Source of the DNA: Posidoniimonas polymericola
Lineage (GTDB): Bacteria > Planctomycetota > Planctomycetia > Pirellulales > Lacipirellulaceae
Assembly: GCF_007859935.1 (NCBI RefSeq)
Contig: NZ_SJPO01000003.1
Coordinates: forward strand, 1-64,000
Direction of reading: 5' to 3'
Length of the DNA stretch: 64,000 bases
The notes beneath the pieces are model-generated. The model searched no databases, was not told where the DNA came from, and saw only the letters and a program-made list of their open reading frames with translations. Below, in pieces: positions 37,201 through 45,125 of the stretch. The stretch's first letter is position 1. Every line of letters starts with the position of its first letter. The position numbers were made by a program, and so were the translations under genes.

Positions 37201-37413
37201 GATGCCGGAGACATCGAAACGCACGTACGAGGTCCGGTCGCCCGGCCCATTGGCGTCGAGCGTGTCGAGCACCGCCGCGCTTCCCGCCCCGACCCCGGCC
37301 TGCGTGTAGGCATCGGCCTCCGCGCCCAGGGAGGTGACCGCGAGCAGCTGCCTAGCTTCCAACGCTTCGAAGGAAAGCCGCTGGCGGGATTGGCGATGGG
37401 TCGGAACGTGCAT
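34273..37413 (-). CDS. Rhamnogalacturonan lyase, PL11, with LEPR-xLL-like N-terminus
   Basis: 1046 residues. The N-terminus has a planctomycete LEPR-xLL-like motif (LSFEALEARQLLAV) instead of a standard signal peptide. Then a DNRLRE-type beta-sandwich (DAYTQAGVGAGSAAVLDTLD, RTSYVRFDVSGIDFSAYESA), then the PL11 propeller: NLNRGVVAVRPSASSVYVGW, SYSANDASVGDLDGDGQYEV, LKWDPSNSKDNSQSGYTGNV, RAGAHYTQMVVYDLDGDGRS, NADYRNSSGYVLSGPEYLTV. These closely follow YesW/YesX lyases, which cleave the rhamnose-galacturonate backbone of RG-I using calcium. A dockerin-like repeat (GDYNGDGLVNTADYAVWRD and NHNGVVDQADRDVWRDNYGA) and an approximately 130-residue Ala/Ser-rich tail follow. The start at 37413 places the LEPR motif near the N-terminus; a longer frame to 37503 adds unlikely residues. 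Confidence 0.88.
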   Translation of the reverse strand: MHVPTHRQSRQRLSFEALEARQLLAVTSLGAEADAYTQAGVGAGSAAVLDTLDANGPGDRTSYVRFDVSGIDFSAYESASLKLFKTAAARNDNIVASRFDVYGLLSLPGNTPQDWDEATLAEGNAGLEYTGVNGDGLDTSRLYSLNEESGADVTEAVLDVDGAAQSLTGPDLLAFLKRRQADGGLATFVTYIDAGAYRGWGYGSRENPDPALRPVLELDDGGPDVDPDDAYPTNPVALPRQVENLNRGVVAVRPSASSVYVGWRLLGTDDPNVGFNVYRSTDGGPPVLLHRGTITQTTDYVDATANPALENTYYVTAVVDGVEGPLSEGYTLAASAAIEQHLTIPLSIPAGGVTPTGESYSYSANDASVGDLDGDGQYEVILKWDPSNSKDNSQSGYTGNVYVDAYTLEGDFLWRIDLGRNIRAGAHYTQMVVYDLDGDGRSEVVLKTAPGTVDGLGNDVLLDGDNPNADYRNSSGYVLSGPEYLTVFDGLTGAELKTIDFPLERISASTWGDSYGNRVDRFLSGVAYLDGVRPSIVWARGYYGPQGGFQARNEVVALDWRSGELTQRWRFNAATNGANPEYIAQGTNALVIADVDGDGFDEVIHGAAALDHDGSGLYSTGLGHGDAIHVSDLDPSNPGLEVFMVHESPSQYESNGRDAGGELRDAQTGELLFQIPSNNDVGRGVAADIDPNHPGYEFWASTNEGTRYVYNVSGEALYPTPGGMMYNFAVWWDGDLSRELLDGTTISEWNNPGRSNLVSSGNSGINNTSGLSSNNGTKSTPSLAADILGDWREEVIWRRSDSTALEIWTTTIAAGSRLPTLMHDTHYRSSVAGQNVAYNQPSHPSYWIGEGMDPAPQRPLFFGGELGGDYNGDGLVNTADYAVWRDTQGSTDNLAADGNHNGVVDQADRDVWRDNYGAVAALPAVFPAPIASAALTIALAPLATVEAADAYSLQDAAFALLAGQPADAKPPQELAAGETTTPVPSAATSNASLLDAELRRIGRPLTRPSFVAVSDDSHQSSTDDAFGGSTETGLLDEAMGPKGRKL

Positions 37414-37601
37414 GCGGGGCGGGGTCGGGCGAGGAGCAACAGAATGCCATCGGCAGAACGCCGGAGGGCGAAGGAGTCCCCTCATTCTAGCCGCCCATCT
37501 CAACCGCCGTAACGCAGCCGCTGGATTGAGGCTGCAAACCGCGCCGCGATTTCCGCAAAGAACTGGCGGCGCCCCCTATGCTTCCGCGCACGCCGGCCGA
37601 C

Positions 37602-38678
37602 CTAGATCTCCACGTGCGTGACGCCGTCGACCTCGTCGAAGTGGCCGATCTTGAGCAGCTCGCCGGGGCGGTCGGGCATCTCGGCGACGAACGCCGGGTC
37701 GCAGACAAGCATCGGGGGCACCCAGGGGATCAGCCCCGCCGCGAACCCGCCGCCCATCATCCCGCCAAACGAGAACGCAACGAACCATGGCGGAACACCG
37801 CCCGCCATCGACAAGAGTTGGTCGCGGGTGGTGTGCGACACCTCCTGGTCGATGCAGTACTGGCGGATCACCGCCTCGCGCTCCAGCGGGCAGGTGAGCG
37901 ACAGCATCTCGTCGAACGTGCAGCCGTCGGTCCGGCACTTCTCGTAGGTCCGCGCCGCGCGGAGCGCCGTCTTGCGGCGTTGGAACTCGAGCCGCGCGTG
38001 GTAGGCGTCGAGCACCCGCTGCTTCCGCTTGCGGGCGTAGTTGATGACCGCCTTGGGGGCGGCGAGCAGGGCGTCGCCGACCGCGGCGGCGGCCTGCATC
38101 GTGCGGCCGATCGCCACGATGCCGCGGTACTCGGCGAACACCTCGTCCTGGATCTTGTCGATCGCCCGCTGCAGGTCGTCGCGGGTGGTGAGGATCAGGT
38201 GGTCGCACGACTCGACGCACAGCGGCTTGAGGTACGACACCTTCACGCCGCGTTTGCGTCCCGGGCCGGCGAGGAACTCGTCGAGCCGCGTCTGCACGCA
38301 GGCGGGGATCTCGTCGGTGATCTGGTCGAAGCTCTTCTGCTCAGTGATTTCCACGAAGAAGCGGCCCTTGGGCAGCCGGATTGACGCCCGCGGCAGGTCG
38401 ATCTCGCGGACCTGCGTGAACTGGTCGCGGTGCGAGCGGAATACGGCGTCCCACTGCTTGTCATGCGGCGTGAAGGGGCGGGTCTCGCGGAGGATCGTGT
38501 CGGCCATCGCCCGGCTGGCGTTCTTGGGCGGCACCCAGATCGGGTCGGAGACCCAATTGCCGAACACCTCCAATTCCTGGTCGAGCGTGAACGGCTGCGG
38601 CGGCACGGCCGACGGGCGGACCCGCTGCTGGCCTTGTTCGGCGGTGCGGTGGCTGGGCAGGGCGATGGTCTTCGGCAT
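37602..38678 (-). CDS. Conserved hypothetical protein with helical core
   Basis: 358 residues, no signal peptide, no family I can name. The N-terminal half is mixed (FTLDQELEVFGNWVSDPIWV, IRLPKGRFFVEITEQKSFDQ). The middle has a basic helical segment (INYARKRKQRVLDAYHARLE, FQRRKTALRAARTYEKCRTD) and several cysteines (YEKCRTDGCTF, LTCPLE, QYCIDQE). Near the C-terminus is a glycine-rich hydrophobic stretch (PPWFVAFSFGGMMGGGFAAG, LIPWVPPMLVCDP) that could be a membrane-associated hairpin. The body is well formed with normal codon use, so it is a real gene. It is isolated, with about 190 bases on the PL11 side and 290 on the other, so context gives no function. Confidence 0.65.
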   Translation of the reverse strand: MPKTIALPSHRTAEQGQQRVRPSAVPPQPFTLDQELEVFGNWVSDPIWVPPKNASRAMADTILRETRPFTPHDKQWDAVFRSHRDQFTQVREIDLPRASIRLPKGRFFVEITEQKSFDQITDEIPACVQTRLDEFLAGPGRKRGVKVSYLKPLCVESCDHLILTTRDDLQRAIDKIQDEVFAEYRGIVAIGRTMQAAAAVGDALLAAPKAVINYARKRKQRVLDAYHARLEFQRRKTALRAARTYEKCRTDGCTFDEMLSLTCPLEREAVIRQYCIDQEVSHTTRDQLLSMAGGVPPWFVAFSFGGMMGGGFAAGLIPWVPPMLVCDPAFVAEMPDRPGELLKIGHFDEVDGVTHVEI

Positions 38679-38865
38679 GGCTACGGCTCCCGTGAGTGAG
38701 GCGGTACTTCCTACTAGTCGTCACGTTTACAGAGATCATTCGCCGGTTCCCCAGAAATCTTGCCTGACGCCGCAGCCCGCCTGGCTTGCCCGGTTTACGG
38801 TGGCGGCGGGGATCGCGGCGCGTTCCAATAGGGGCGATGCCGTTCTTCTGGCGGCCGCCTACCGG

Positions 38866-38932
38866 GTGGCACGCCCTCAAAGGGCGTGGTGAATCACCAG
38901 CGGGGCCACCACGCCCTTACAGGGCATGCCAC
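38866..38932. repeat. 67-bp bipartite palindrome upstream of a serine hydrolase gene
   Basis: Outer arms GTGGCACGCCCT and AGGGCATGCCAC. Each half also folds on itself (ACGCCCT-CAA-AGGGCGT and ACGCCCT-TAC-AGGGC). GGTG/CACC adds to the inner pairing. The two-hairpin layout resembles bacterial BIME/REP units. It ends 34 bases before the ATG at 38967, so it would be in the 5' leader or promoter. Confidence 0.7.
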
Positions 38933-38966
38933 TCAGCGAAGTCACACGAATCAAGGTACGAATCAA

Positions 38967-40214
38967 ATGCTGTACTGCCTGCGGGTGCTTGGAGTTGCCG
39001 CCCTCATGACCACAACGACCACCCTGTCCGCTATTGCCGATGACCTGCCGCGGTCCACCCCGGCCGCCGAGGGGCTTTCGGCCGAGAAGCTCGCGGAGGT
39101 CGGTAAGGTGATGAACCGGCTGGTCGACGAGCGGCACATCGCCGGCGGGCAGGTGATGATCGCGCGGCACGGCAAGGTGGTGTTCGACGAGGTCTACGGC
39201 CAGCGGGACCTCGACGCCGGCCTGCCGGTCGAGCACGACACGATCTTCCGGATCTACTCGATGAGCAAGGCGATCACGTCGGCGGCCGCGATGATGCTGG
39301 TCGACGAGGGCAAGCTGGAGCTCGATGCGCCGGTCGGCAAGTACCTGCCGGAGCTGGCCGACGTCAAGGTCGCCGACGGCGATCAGGTCCGACCGGCCGA
39401 GCGTACGCTGACCGTGGCCGATCTGTTCCTGCACACCTCGGGCATCCCCTACGGCTCAAAAAACGGCTCCCGGACCGAACGGATGATGGAGGCCAGCGGT
39501 GTGTTGGACCGCGACACCAGCTTGGCCGAGATGACGACGAAGCTCGCTGAGATCCCGCTCGAGTTCGAGCCGGGGACCGACTGGAAGTACGGCGCGGGGA
39601 TCGACGTGCTGGGCCGCGTGGTGGAGGTCGCCGCCGGCATGCCGCTAGACGAGTTCCTCGCCGAGCGGATCTTCCAGCCGCTCGGCATGGGCGACACGGC
39701 GTTCTACGTGCCGGCCGACAAGCAGCCGCGGTTCGCAACCAACTACGCGCCGAAGGAAGAGGGCGGCCTGAACGTGATCGACGCGGCTCACAAGAGCCCC
39801 TACCTGACCAAGCCGGGCCTGTTCTCGGGCGGCGGCGGGCTGGTGGGGACCGTGCCGGACTACATGCGGTTCCTGCTGATGGTGCAGGCCGGCGGCGAGT
39901 GGCAAGGGCAGCGCCTACTGTCGCTCGAGTCGATCGAGAAGATGACGACCAACCAAGTGCCTGAGGAGGCGGGGTGGGTCACGTTCGGCCCCGCGGTCCG
40001 CACGGGCGTCGGCTACGGCCTTGGTTTCTCTGTCACCACCACCGCCGACGCCGGACGCCAAGACGAGTACGGCTGGGGCGGCGCCGCGAGCACGCACTAC
40101 TGGGTCTCGCCCCGCGACGGCCTGATCGTCGTGACGATGGAACAGCGGATGCCGTACTCTTCGGAGACCGAGGACCTGGTGAAGCCGATTGTTTACGGGG
40201 CGATTGAGGAGTAG
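38967..40214 (+). CDS. Secreted serine hydrolase of the beta-lactamase class C/esterase family
   Basis: 415 residues. Signal peptide (LYCLRVLGVAALMTTTTTLS), then a beta-lactamase-fold domain. The SxxK catalytic motif is IYSMSK, with serine near residue 98 and lysine at +3. The Tyr of the second motif is probably in DWKYGAGIDVLG. TVADLFLHTSGIPYG and GGAASTHYWVSP are also typical of the EstB/AmpC-like esterase and peptidase group. The natural substrate is unknown (ester, amide or D-amino-acid peptide). ATG at 38967 is preferred over the upstream GTG at 38886 because only the ATG gives a proper signal peptide and the extra residues come from the palindromic repeat. Stands alone; converges with the DUF1501 gene. 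Confidence 0.82.
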   Translation: MLYCLRVLGVAALMTTTTTLSAIADDLPRSTPAAEGLSAEKLAEVGKVMNRLVDERHIAGGQVMIARHGKVVFDEVYGQRDLDAGLPVEHDTIFRIYSMSKAITSAAAMMLVDEGKLELDAPVGKYLPELADVKVADGDQVRPAERTLTVADLFLHTSGIPYGSKNGSRTERMMEASGVLDRDTSLAEMTTKLAEIPLEFEPGTDWKYGAGIDVLGRVVEVAAGMPLDEFLAERIFQPLGMGDTAFYVPADKQPRFATNYAPKEEGGLNVIDAAHKSPYLTKPGLFSGGGGLVGTVPDYMRFLLMVQAGGEWQGQRLLSLESIEKMTTNQVPEEAGWVTFGPAVRTGVGYGLGFSVTTTADAGRQDEYGWGGAASTHYWVSPRDGLIVVTMEQRMPYSSETEDLVKPIVYGAIEE

Positions 40215-40238
40215 TTGGCCCGAGACTTAACCAGCGGG

Positions 40239-40351
40239 TTGGCCAACGGCCAACCTGACCGTAGCCTAGGGCATCTCCCTAGGTGCATGATAGAGGCCAA
40301 CACCAACCTAGGGCGATGCCCCAGGCTACGGTGATCATGGCCGTTGGCCAA
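40239..40351. repeat. 113-bp inverted repeat between convergent genes
   Basis: Outer arms TTGGCCAACGGCC (40239-40251) and GGCCGTTGGCCAA (40339-40351). Inner arms CCGTAGCCTAGGGCATC (40259-40275) and the imperfect complement GGCGATGCCCCAGGCTACGG. The centre contains CCTAGGTG and ACCTAGGG. It fills most of the gap between a plus-strand and a minus-strand stop codon, so it could act as a two-way transcription barrier as well as being a mobile repeat remnant. Confidence 0.75.
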
Positions 40352-40358
40352 GCAAGGT

Positions 40359-41810
40359 TTACGACAACAACTCACGCACCACATTCCCGTGCACATCGGT
40401 CAGCCGGAAGCGGCGGCCCTGGTGCTTGAACGTGAGCCGTTCGTGGTCGATGCCTAGCTGGTTTAGCAGCGTGGCGTTGAGGTCGTGCACGTGCACGCCG
40501 CCCGATGCGAGGTTGTAGCCAAAATCGTCCGACGCGCCGTAGGTCAGGCCGGGCTGGAAGCCGCCGCCCGCGATCCAGCCGGTGAAGCACCGCGGGTGGT
40601 GGTCGCGGCCGTAGTTGTCGGCGGTGAGGATGCCCTGGCTGTAGGAGGTGCGGCCGAACTCGCCGGCCCACACGACCAGCGTGTCCTCCAGCAGGCCCCG
40701 CTGCTTGAGGTCGAGCACCAACGCGGCCGACGCCTGGTCGGTCTCTTTCGCCTGGCCGACGATGTCCTTCGGCAGGTTCGAGTGCTGGTCCCACCCCTGG
40801 TGGTAGAGCTGGATGAAGCGGACGTCGCGCTCCGCCAGCCGCCGGGCGAGCAGGCAGTTGGCGGCGAACGTGCCGGGCCGCCGGGCGTCCTCGCCGTACA
40901 GCTCGAAGGTGCTCTCCGGCTCGTCCGACAGGTCGGTCGCCTCGGGGACCGACATCTGCATCTGGAACGCCATCTCGTACTGCGCGATCCGCGAGGTGAT
41001 CTCGGGGTCGCCCTCGGCGGCGTGCTGCAGCTGGTTGAGCTGGTTGATGGCGTCGAGCTGCCCGCGGCGCCTCGAGCGGCAGACGCCGTCCGGGTTGGTG
41101 AGGTAGAGGACCGGCTCCTGGCCGGAGCGAAACCGCACCCCCTGGTGGCGGGAGTCGAGGAAGCCCGAGCCCCACAGCCGGGCGTACAGCGGCTGGCCAC
41201 CCTGGCCGGACGAGACCAGCACGATGAACGCCGGCAGGTCGGCGTTCTCCGAGCCGATGCCGTACGACAGCCACGCCCCGAACGACGGGCGGCCGGCGAT
41301 CTGCGAGCCGGTCTGCATCATCGTGATGGCCGGGTCGTGGTTGATGGCCTCGGTGTAGAGCGACCGCACGAAGCAGACGTCGTCGACGATCTTGGCGTGG
41401 TGCGGCAGCAGCTCGCTGAGCCACGCGCCCGACTCGCCGTGCTGGGCAAACTTGAACCGCGACCCCGCCAGCGGCAGCGACGACTGGTTGGTCGACATGC
41501 CGGTCAGCCGCTGGCCGCCGCGGACCGAGTCGGGAAGCTCCTGGCCGTTCAGCTTATTCAGCAGCGGCTTGTAATCGAACAGGTCCTGCTGCGAGGGCCC
41601 GCCGGACTGGAACAGGTAGATGACCCGTTTGGCCTTAGCCGCGGCATTCGTATGAAGCGCCGCGTCGGACGACGCGCTGCGCGCGCCGGAGGCGACGGCG
41701 CTTCTTACGGGTGACAATCCCGCGAGAGCCGCCGCGCCGAGCGCGGTCGCGCCGCCGCGCAGGAAGCAGCGGCGGTTAGCGGCGAACGGGTTGGCGTCGG
41801 GGTGCGGCAT
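40359..41810 (-). CDS. DUF1501 protein, Tat-exported, sulfatase/alkaline-phosphatase fold
   Basis: 483 residues. The N-terminus has a twin-arginine signal ([20 protein letters not shown]). The body has the features of planctomycete DUF1501 proteins: [100 protein letters not shown] and [17 protein letters not shown], ending [17 protein letters not shown]. The fold is related to alkaline phosphatase and sulfatases but the reaction has not been established. The gene starts 2 bases after the stop of the PSCyt1/DUF1553 gene, a pair found in tandem throughout planctomycetes, implying that the two work together outside the cytoplasm. Confidence 0.9.
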   Translation of the reverse strand: MPHPDANPFAANRRCFLRGGATALGAAALAGLSPVRSAVASGARSASSDAALHTNAAAKAKRVIYLFQSGGPSQQDLFDYKPLLNKLNGQELPDSVRGGQRLTGMSTNQSSLPLAGSRFKFAQHGESGAWLSELLPHHAKIVDDVCFVRSLYTEAINHDPAITMMQTGSQIAGRPSFGAWLSYGIGSENADLPAFIVLVSSGQGGQPLYARLWGSGFLDSRHQGVRFRSGQEPVLYLTNPDGVCRSRRRGQLDAINQLNQLQHAAEGDPEITSRIAQYEMAFQMQMSVPEATDLSDEPESTFELYGEDARRPGTFAANCLLARRLAERDVRFIQLYHQGWDQHSNLPKDIVGQAKETDQASAALVLDLKQRGLLEDTLVVWAGEFGRTSYSQGILTADNYGRDHHPRCFTGWIAGGGFQPGLTYGASDDFGYNLASGGVHVHDLNATLLNQLGIDHERLTFKHQGRRFRLTDVHGNVVRELLS

Positions 41811-41812
41811 GA

Positions 41813-44800
41813 TTAGCGTTTCCAGACCGTGGCGTCGAGGTTCAAGATCGCCTGGCAGACGGTCGTTAGGGCCGCGAGCCGGGACTCGTCGAGCGACGCG
41901 TCGACCTCCGAAGAGCCGGCGCCGATCAGCTCGCGGGCAGCCTCGGGGTGCTCGCGGTAGTAGGTTTGCTCGTCGGCGAGTAGCTGCTCGAGGATGCGCT
42001 GCTCTGGGTCGGTCGCCTCGCGGCCGGCGAAGCGGACAAACGCCCGCCGGATTGCTTCTGAGTTGTCGAGCCCCTCGTCCAGCACATCAGCGGCCAACGC
42101 CCGGGCGGCTTCGACGAACTGCACGTCGTTCAAGAGCACGAGCGCCTGCAACGGCGTGTTGGTCCGCGAGCGGCCGACCGTGCAGACCTCGCGGGTCGGC
42201 GTGTCGAAGGCGAGCATGTTGGGCAAGGGGGCGGTCCGCTTCCAGACCGAGTAGACCGAGCGGCGGTAGAGCGACTCGCCGACCGACTGCTGGTAGTGGG
42301 GCGACATGATGTTCGCCTCACGCCACAGGTCCTCGCCCGGCTGGTACGGCGAGACCGGCGGGCCTCCGACCTCGTCGTTCAAGAGGCCCGAGGCGGCGAG
42401 CGCCAGGTCGCGGATCTGCTCGGCGTCGAGCCGGTGGGCGGGGCCGCGGGCGAGCAGCAGGTTGTCGGGGTCCGCCTCCAGCAGCGCCGGCGTCACGGCC
42501 GACGCCTGGCGGTAGGTGCTCGACAGCATGATCTCGCGGCACAGCCGCTTCACGTCCCAGCCGTGGGCGACGAAGTCGCGCGCGAGCCAGTCGAGCAGCT
42601 CCGGGTGCGTCGGCTGGGCGCCCTGCAGGCCGAAGTTGTCGGGTGTGGCGACCAGGCCGCGGCCGAAGAAGTTGGCCCACAGCCGATTCACGAACACGCG
42701 CGAGGTGAGCGGGTGGTCGGGCGCGGTGAGCCACTGGGCCAGCCCCAACCGGTTGCGCGGCGCGGCGGCGGGGAACGGCGGGAACTCGGCCGCGAACGTG
42801 CTGCGGCCGACTAGCGTCGACGCGTCGGTCGGGGAGTCGTACTGCCCGCGGGCGAGGACGTGCGCCGCGCGTGGCGTGGGCAGCTCGGCCATGATCGGGA
42901 CCTCGTGCACCGTTTCCTCGGCCATCACGAGCCGCTCGCGGGCGGCGGCCAGCTCGCGGGCCGCCTCGCGGCATTCGGCGTCGACCGCGGAGGCGTAGTA
43001 CGCAAGCGAACGCGGCAGCGGCTCGCTGTCAGCGAAGCTGCGGGCTTCGCCAGGCGCGATGGCGCGGCTGTAGAAGCGGACCTGCTCGATCAGGCCGCCG
43101 GCGAGGCCGCGGGAGCGGAACCGCTGACCGATGACCAAGTCGCCGCCGGGGCCCTGTGGCAGGCCCGCCTGCTTGTAGATGCGGTCGCGGACGATTTGGG
43201 TCTCGAGAGGCTTGCCACCCAGGTACAGGCGCAGCCCGGTGGCGGCGGAAGAGCCGTCGTACACGGCGGCGAGCGAATGCCACTGGTCGGCGGGGATTGG
43301 CTCGACGGTGCGGACGCCAATCGCGTTGCCGGGCCAGTCGCGGTACATCCGCGAGGCGACAAAGCCGTCCTCGATGGTCAGGTCCCAGCCGTTGAAGCCG
43401 GCGTCGGTGCCGCGGCAGTAGTGGGCGAGGATCGCCCGCTCGGGCGTCCGCTTGGTTTCGCGGAAAGTCAGCATCAAGCTGAACGGCGTCCAGCGGTCGA
43501 CCGGCGGAATGCCTAGGATCGTGGCGCCGTGGTCGCCGTCGAGCCGCAAGGCGCGCCGCGGCGCGGCGAGGTCGGCCGGGGCCTGCAGCGGCGAGTCGGT
43601 TACGTCGACGCGTGGCAGGTCGGCGGTCTCGGCCCGGTCGTCGGTCGACGGGCGCCAGACGTCTTTCTGGGTCTCGTCGAACGGCCGGTCGAAGCGGACG
43701 TCGGCGACCAGGTCGACCGAGCGGGCCGCCTGTTCGCCCGACTCGAGCGCGGCGAGCCACTGGCGGTAGCGGTCGTCGGCTGTGGTGCGTGCTTCGGCGT
43801 ACCTCTCTTCGGCTCCGGCGACCTGCTGACGGGCGGCGTGCAACTCGTGCTCTTGCTCCTCGTTCGGCAGCAGCATGCTCGGCGCGGGGACCTTGGCGGT
43901 GCGGTCGTACAGGCCATTCTCATCGATCGAGTTGAAGAAGGCGCCGAGCGCGTAGTAGTCCCGCATGGTGATCGGGTCGTACTTGTGGTCGTGGCACCGC
44001 GAGCACTCGAGCGTCAGGCCCATCACCGCCGTGCCGACCGTGTGCACGCGGTCGGCGACGTTCTCGATCCGCCACTCCTCGAACACCGCGCCCCCCTCGC
44101 CGTTCAGGCGGTGGAGCCGGTTGAACGCGGTCGCGAGCCGCTGGTCGCGGGTCGGGCCCTGGTTGTCGGGCCCGGGGAGCAGGTCGCCCGCCATCTGCCA
44201 GGTGAGGAACTGGTCGTACGGCAGGTTGTCGTTGAACGCGCGGATGACCCAGTCGCGGTACGGCCACAGGGTGTTGAGCTGGTCCGCCTGGTAGCCGTAC
44301 GAGTCGGCGTAGCGGGCGGAGTCGAGCCAGCCGACCGCCAGGCGTTCGCCGAACGCGTCGGACGCCAGCAGCCGGTCGACCGCGTCGCGCATGGCCGCCT
44401 CGGGGTCGGACTTGGCGGCCTGCTTGAACGCATTGATCTCGTCGGGCGTCGGAGGCAGCCCGGTCAGGTCCAGCGTCACGCGGCGCAGCCAGCGGAGCGG
44501 CTCGGCGGCGGGCGACGGTTTGAGGCCCTCTTCATCGAGCCGCGCGAGCACAAACCGGTCGAGCGGCGAGCGGGGCCAAGAGGGGTCGCTCGTCCTGGGC
44601 GGCGGCACGCGGTCGGGCAGCGGGGTGAACGCCCAGTGACGTTCGTAGCGGGCGCCGGCATCGAGCCAGTTGCGGAGCGTCTGCTTCTCGGCCGCGGTAA
44701 GCGACAGCTTCGAGTCGACTGGCGGCATGACCAGCGAATCGTCGGTCGTGCAGATCCGCTCGACAAGCGCGCCCGACTCGATTGCGTCCCGGGCCTGTTC

Positions 44801-44977
44801 GGCGATATCGAGCCTCAGGTCAGCCTGGCGGCTACGCTCGTCGGGGCCGTGGCAGAAGTAGCACTTGTCCGACAGGATCGGCCGCACGTCGCGGTTGAAG
44901 GTGACCTCGGCGCAGCACGCAGCGCTGCATGCTAGGTGCAGCGTCAATGCGAGCGTGATGAAGGCTGGACGATGCAT
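41813..44977 (-). CDS. PSCyt1-DUF1549-LamG-DUF1553 planctomycete cytochrome-type protein
   Basis: 1054 residues. Signal peptide ([20 protein letters not shown]), then a PSCyt1 cytochrome c module with one haem-binding CxxCH ([20 protein letters not shown]) and the axial-region MPP ([11 protein letters not shown]). A DUF1549 domain follows ([40 protein letters not shown]) with a second CxxCH ([14 protein letters not shown]). A LamG-like insert comes next ([20 protein letters not shown]), then DUF1553 ([40 protein letters not shown]). Known only as a planctomycete expansion, probably in periplasmic electron transfer linked to polymer breakdown. LamG suggests glycan binding. The ribosome-binding region lies in the G/C-rich repeat copy 2, 10 bases upstream. 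Confidence 0.9.
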   Translation of the reverse strand: MHRPAFITLALTLHLACSAACCAEVTFNRDVRPILSDKCYFCHGPDERSRQADLRLDIAEQARDAIESGALVERICTTDDSLVMPPVDSKLSLTAAEKQTLRNWLDAGARYERHWAFTPLPDRVPPPRTSDPSWPRSPLDRFVLARLDEEGLKPSPAAEPLRWLRRVTLDLTGLPPTPDEINAFKQAAKSDPEAAMRDAVDRLLASDAFGERLAVGWLDSARYADSYGYQADQLNTLWPYRDWVIRAFNDNLPYDQFLTWQMAGDLLPGPDNQGPTRDQRLATAFNRLHRLNGEGGAVFEEWRIENVADRVHTVGTAVMGLTLECSRCHDHKYDPITMRDYYALGAFFNSIDENGLYDRTAKVPAPSMLLPNEEQEHELHAARQQVAGAEERYAEARTTADDRYRQWLAALESGEQAARSVDLVADVRFDRPFDETQKDVWRPSTDDRAETADLPRVDVTDSPLQAPADLAAPRRALRLDGDHGATILGIPPVDRWTPFSLMLTFRETKRTPERAILAHYCRGTDAGFNGWDLTIEDGFVASRMYRDWPGNAIGVRTVEPIPADQWHSLAAVYDGSSAATGLRLYLGGKPLETQIVRDRIYKQAGLPQGPGGDLVIGQRFRSRGLAGGLIEQVRFYSRAIAPGEARSFADSEPLPRSLAYYASAVDAECREAARELAAARERLVMAEETVHEVPIMAELPTPRAAHVLARGQYDSPTDASTLVGRSTFAAEFPPFPAAAPRNRLGLAQWLTAPDHPLTSRVFVNRLWANFFGRGLVATPDNFGLQGAQPTHPELLDWLARDFVAHGWDVKRLCREIMLSSTYRQASAVTPALLEADPDNLLLARGPAHRLDAEQIRDLALAASGLLNDEVGGPPVSPYQPGEDLWREANIMSPHYQQSVGESLYRRSVYSVWKRTAPLPNMLAFDTPTREVCTVGRSRTNTPLQALVLLNDVQFVEAARALAADVLDEGLDNSEAIRRAFVRFAGREATDPEQRILEQLLADEQTYYREHPEAARELIGAGSSEVDASLDESRLAALTTVCQAILNLDATVWKR

Positions 44978-44986
44978 GAGCTTTGT

Positions 44987-45120
44987 CCCCCTCCCCTCGA
45001 TGGGGAGGGGCTAGGGGAGGGGTGACGCCCCGCTGGTTGGTTTGTTCTCGGCTGCAACAGTGGCCGAACGTAGAGGCGGGGCAGCCCCCCTCCCTAACCC
45101 TCCCCACCGGGGGGAGGGGA
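44987..45120. repeat. G/C-rich inverted-repeat element, copy 2
   Basis: Arms begin 44987 (CCCCCTCCCCTCGATGGGGA, continuing GGGGCTAGGGGAGGGG) and end at 45120 (CCCCCCTCCCTAACCCTCCC, continuing CACCGGGGGGAGGGG). Inner GCCCCGC (45027-45033) pairs with GCGGGGC (45076-45082). Related in arms and in placement to the element at 3425-3555. The mRNA of the downstream gene reads GGGGAGGGGGACAAAGCTC then ATG. Confidence 0.75.
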
Positions 45121-45125
45121 TTCTC

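Noticed and set aside
40359..41810. Calling the DUF1501 gene a sulfatase
   Set aside because: The fold is related, but the formylglycine motif CxPxR is not present.
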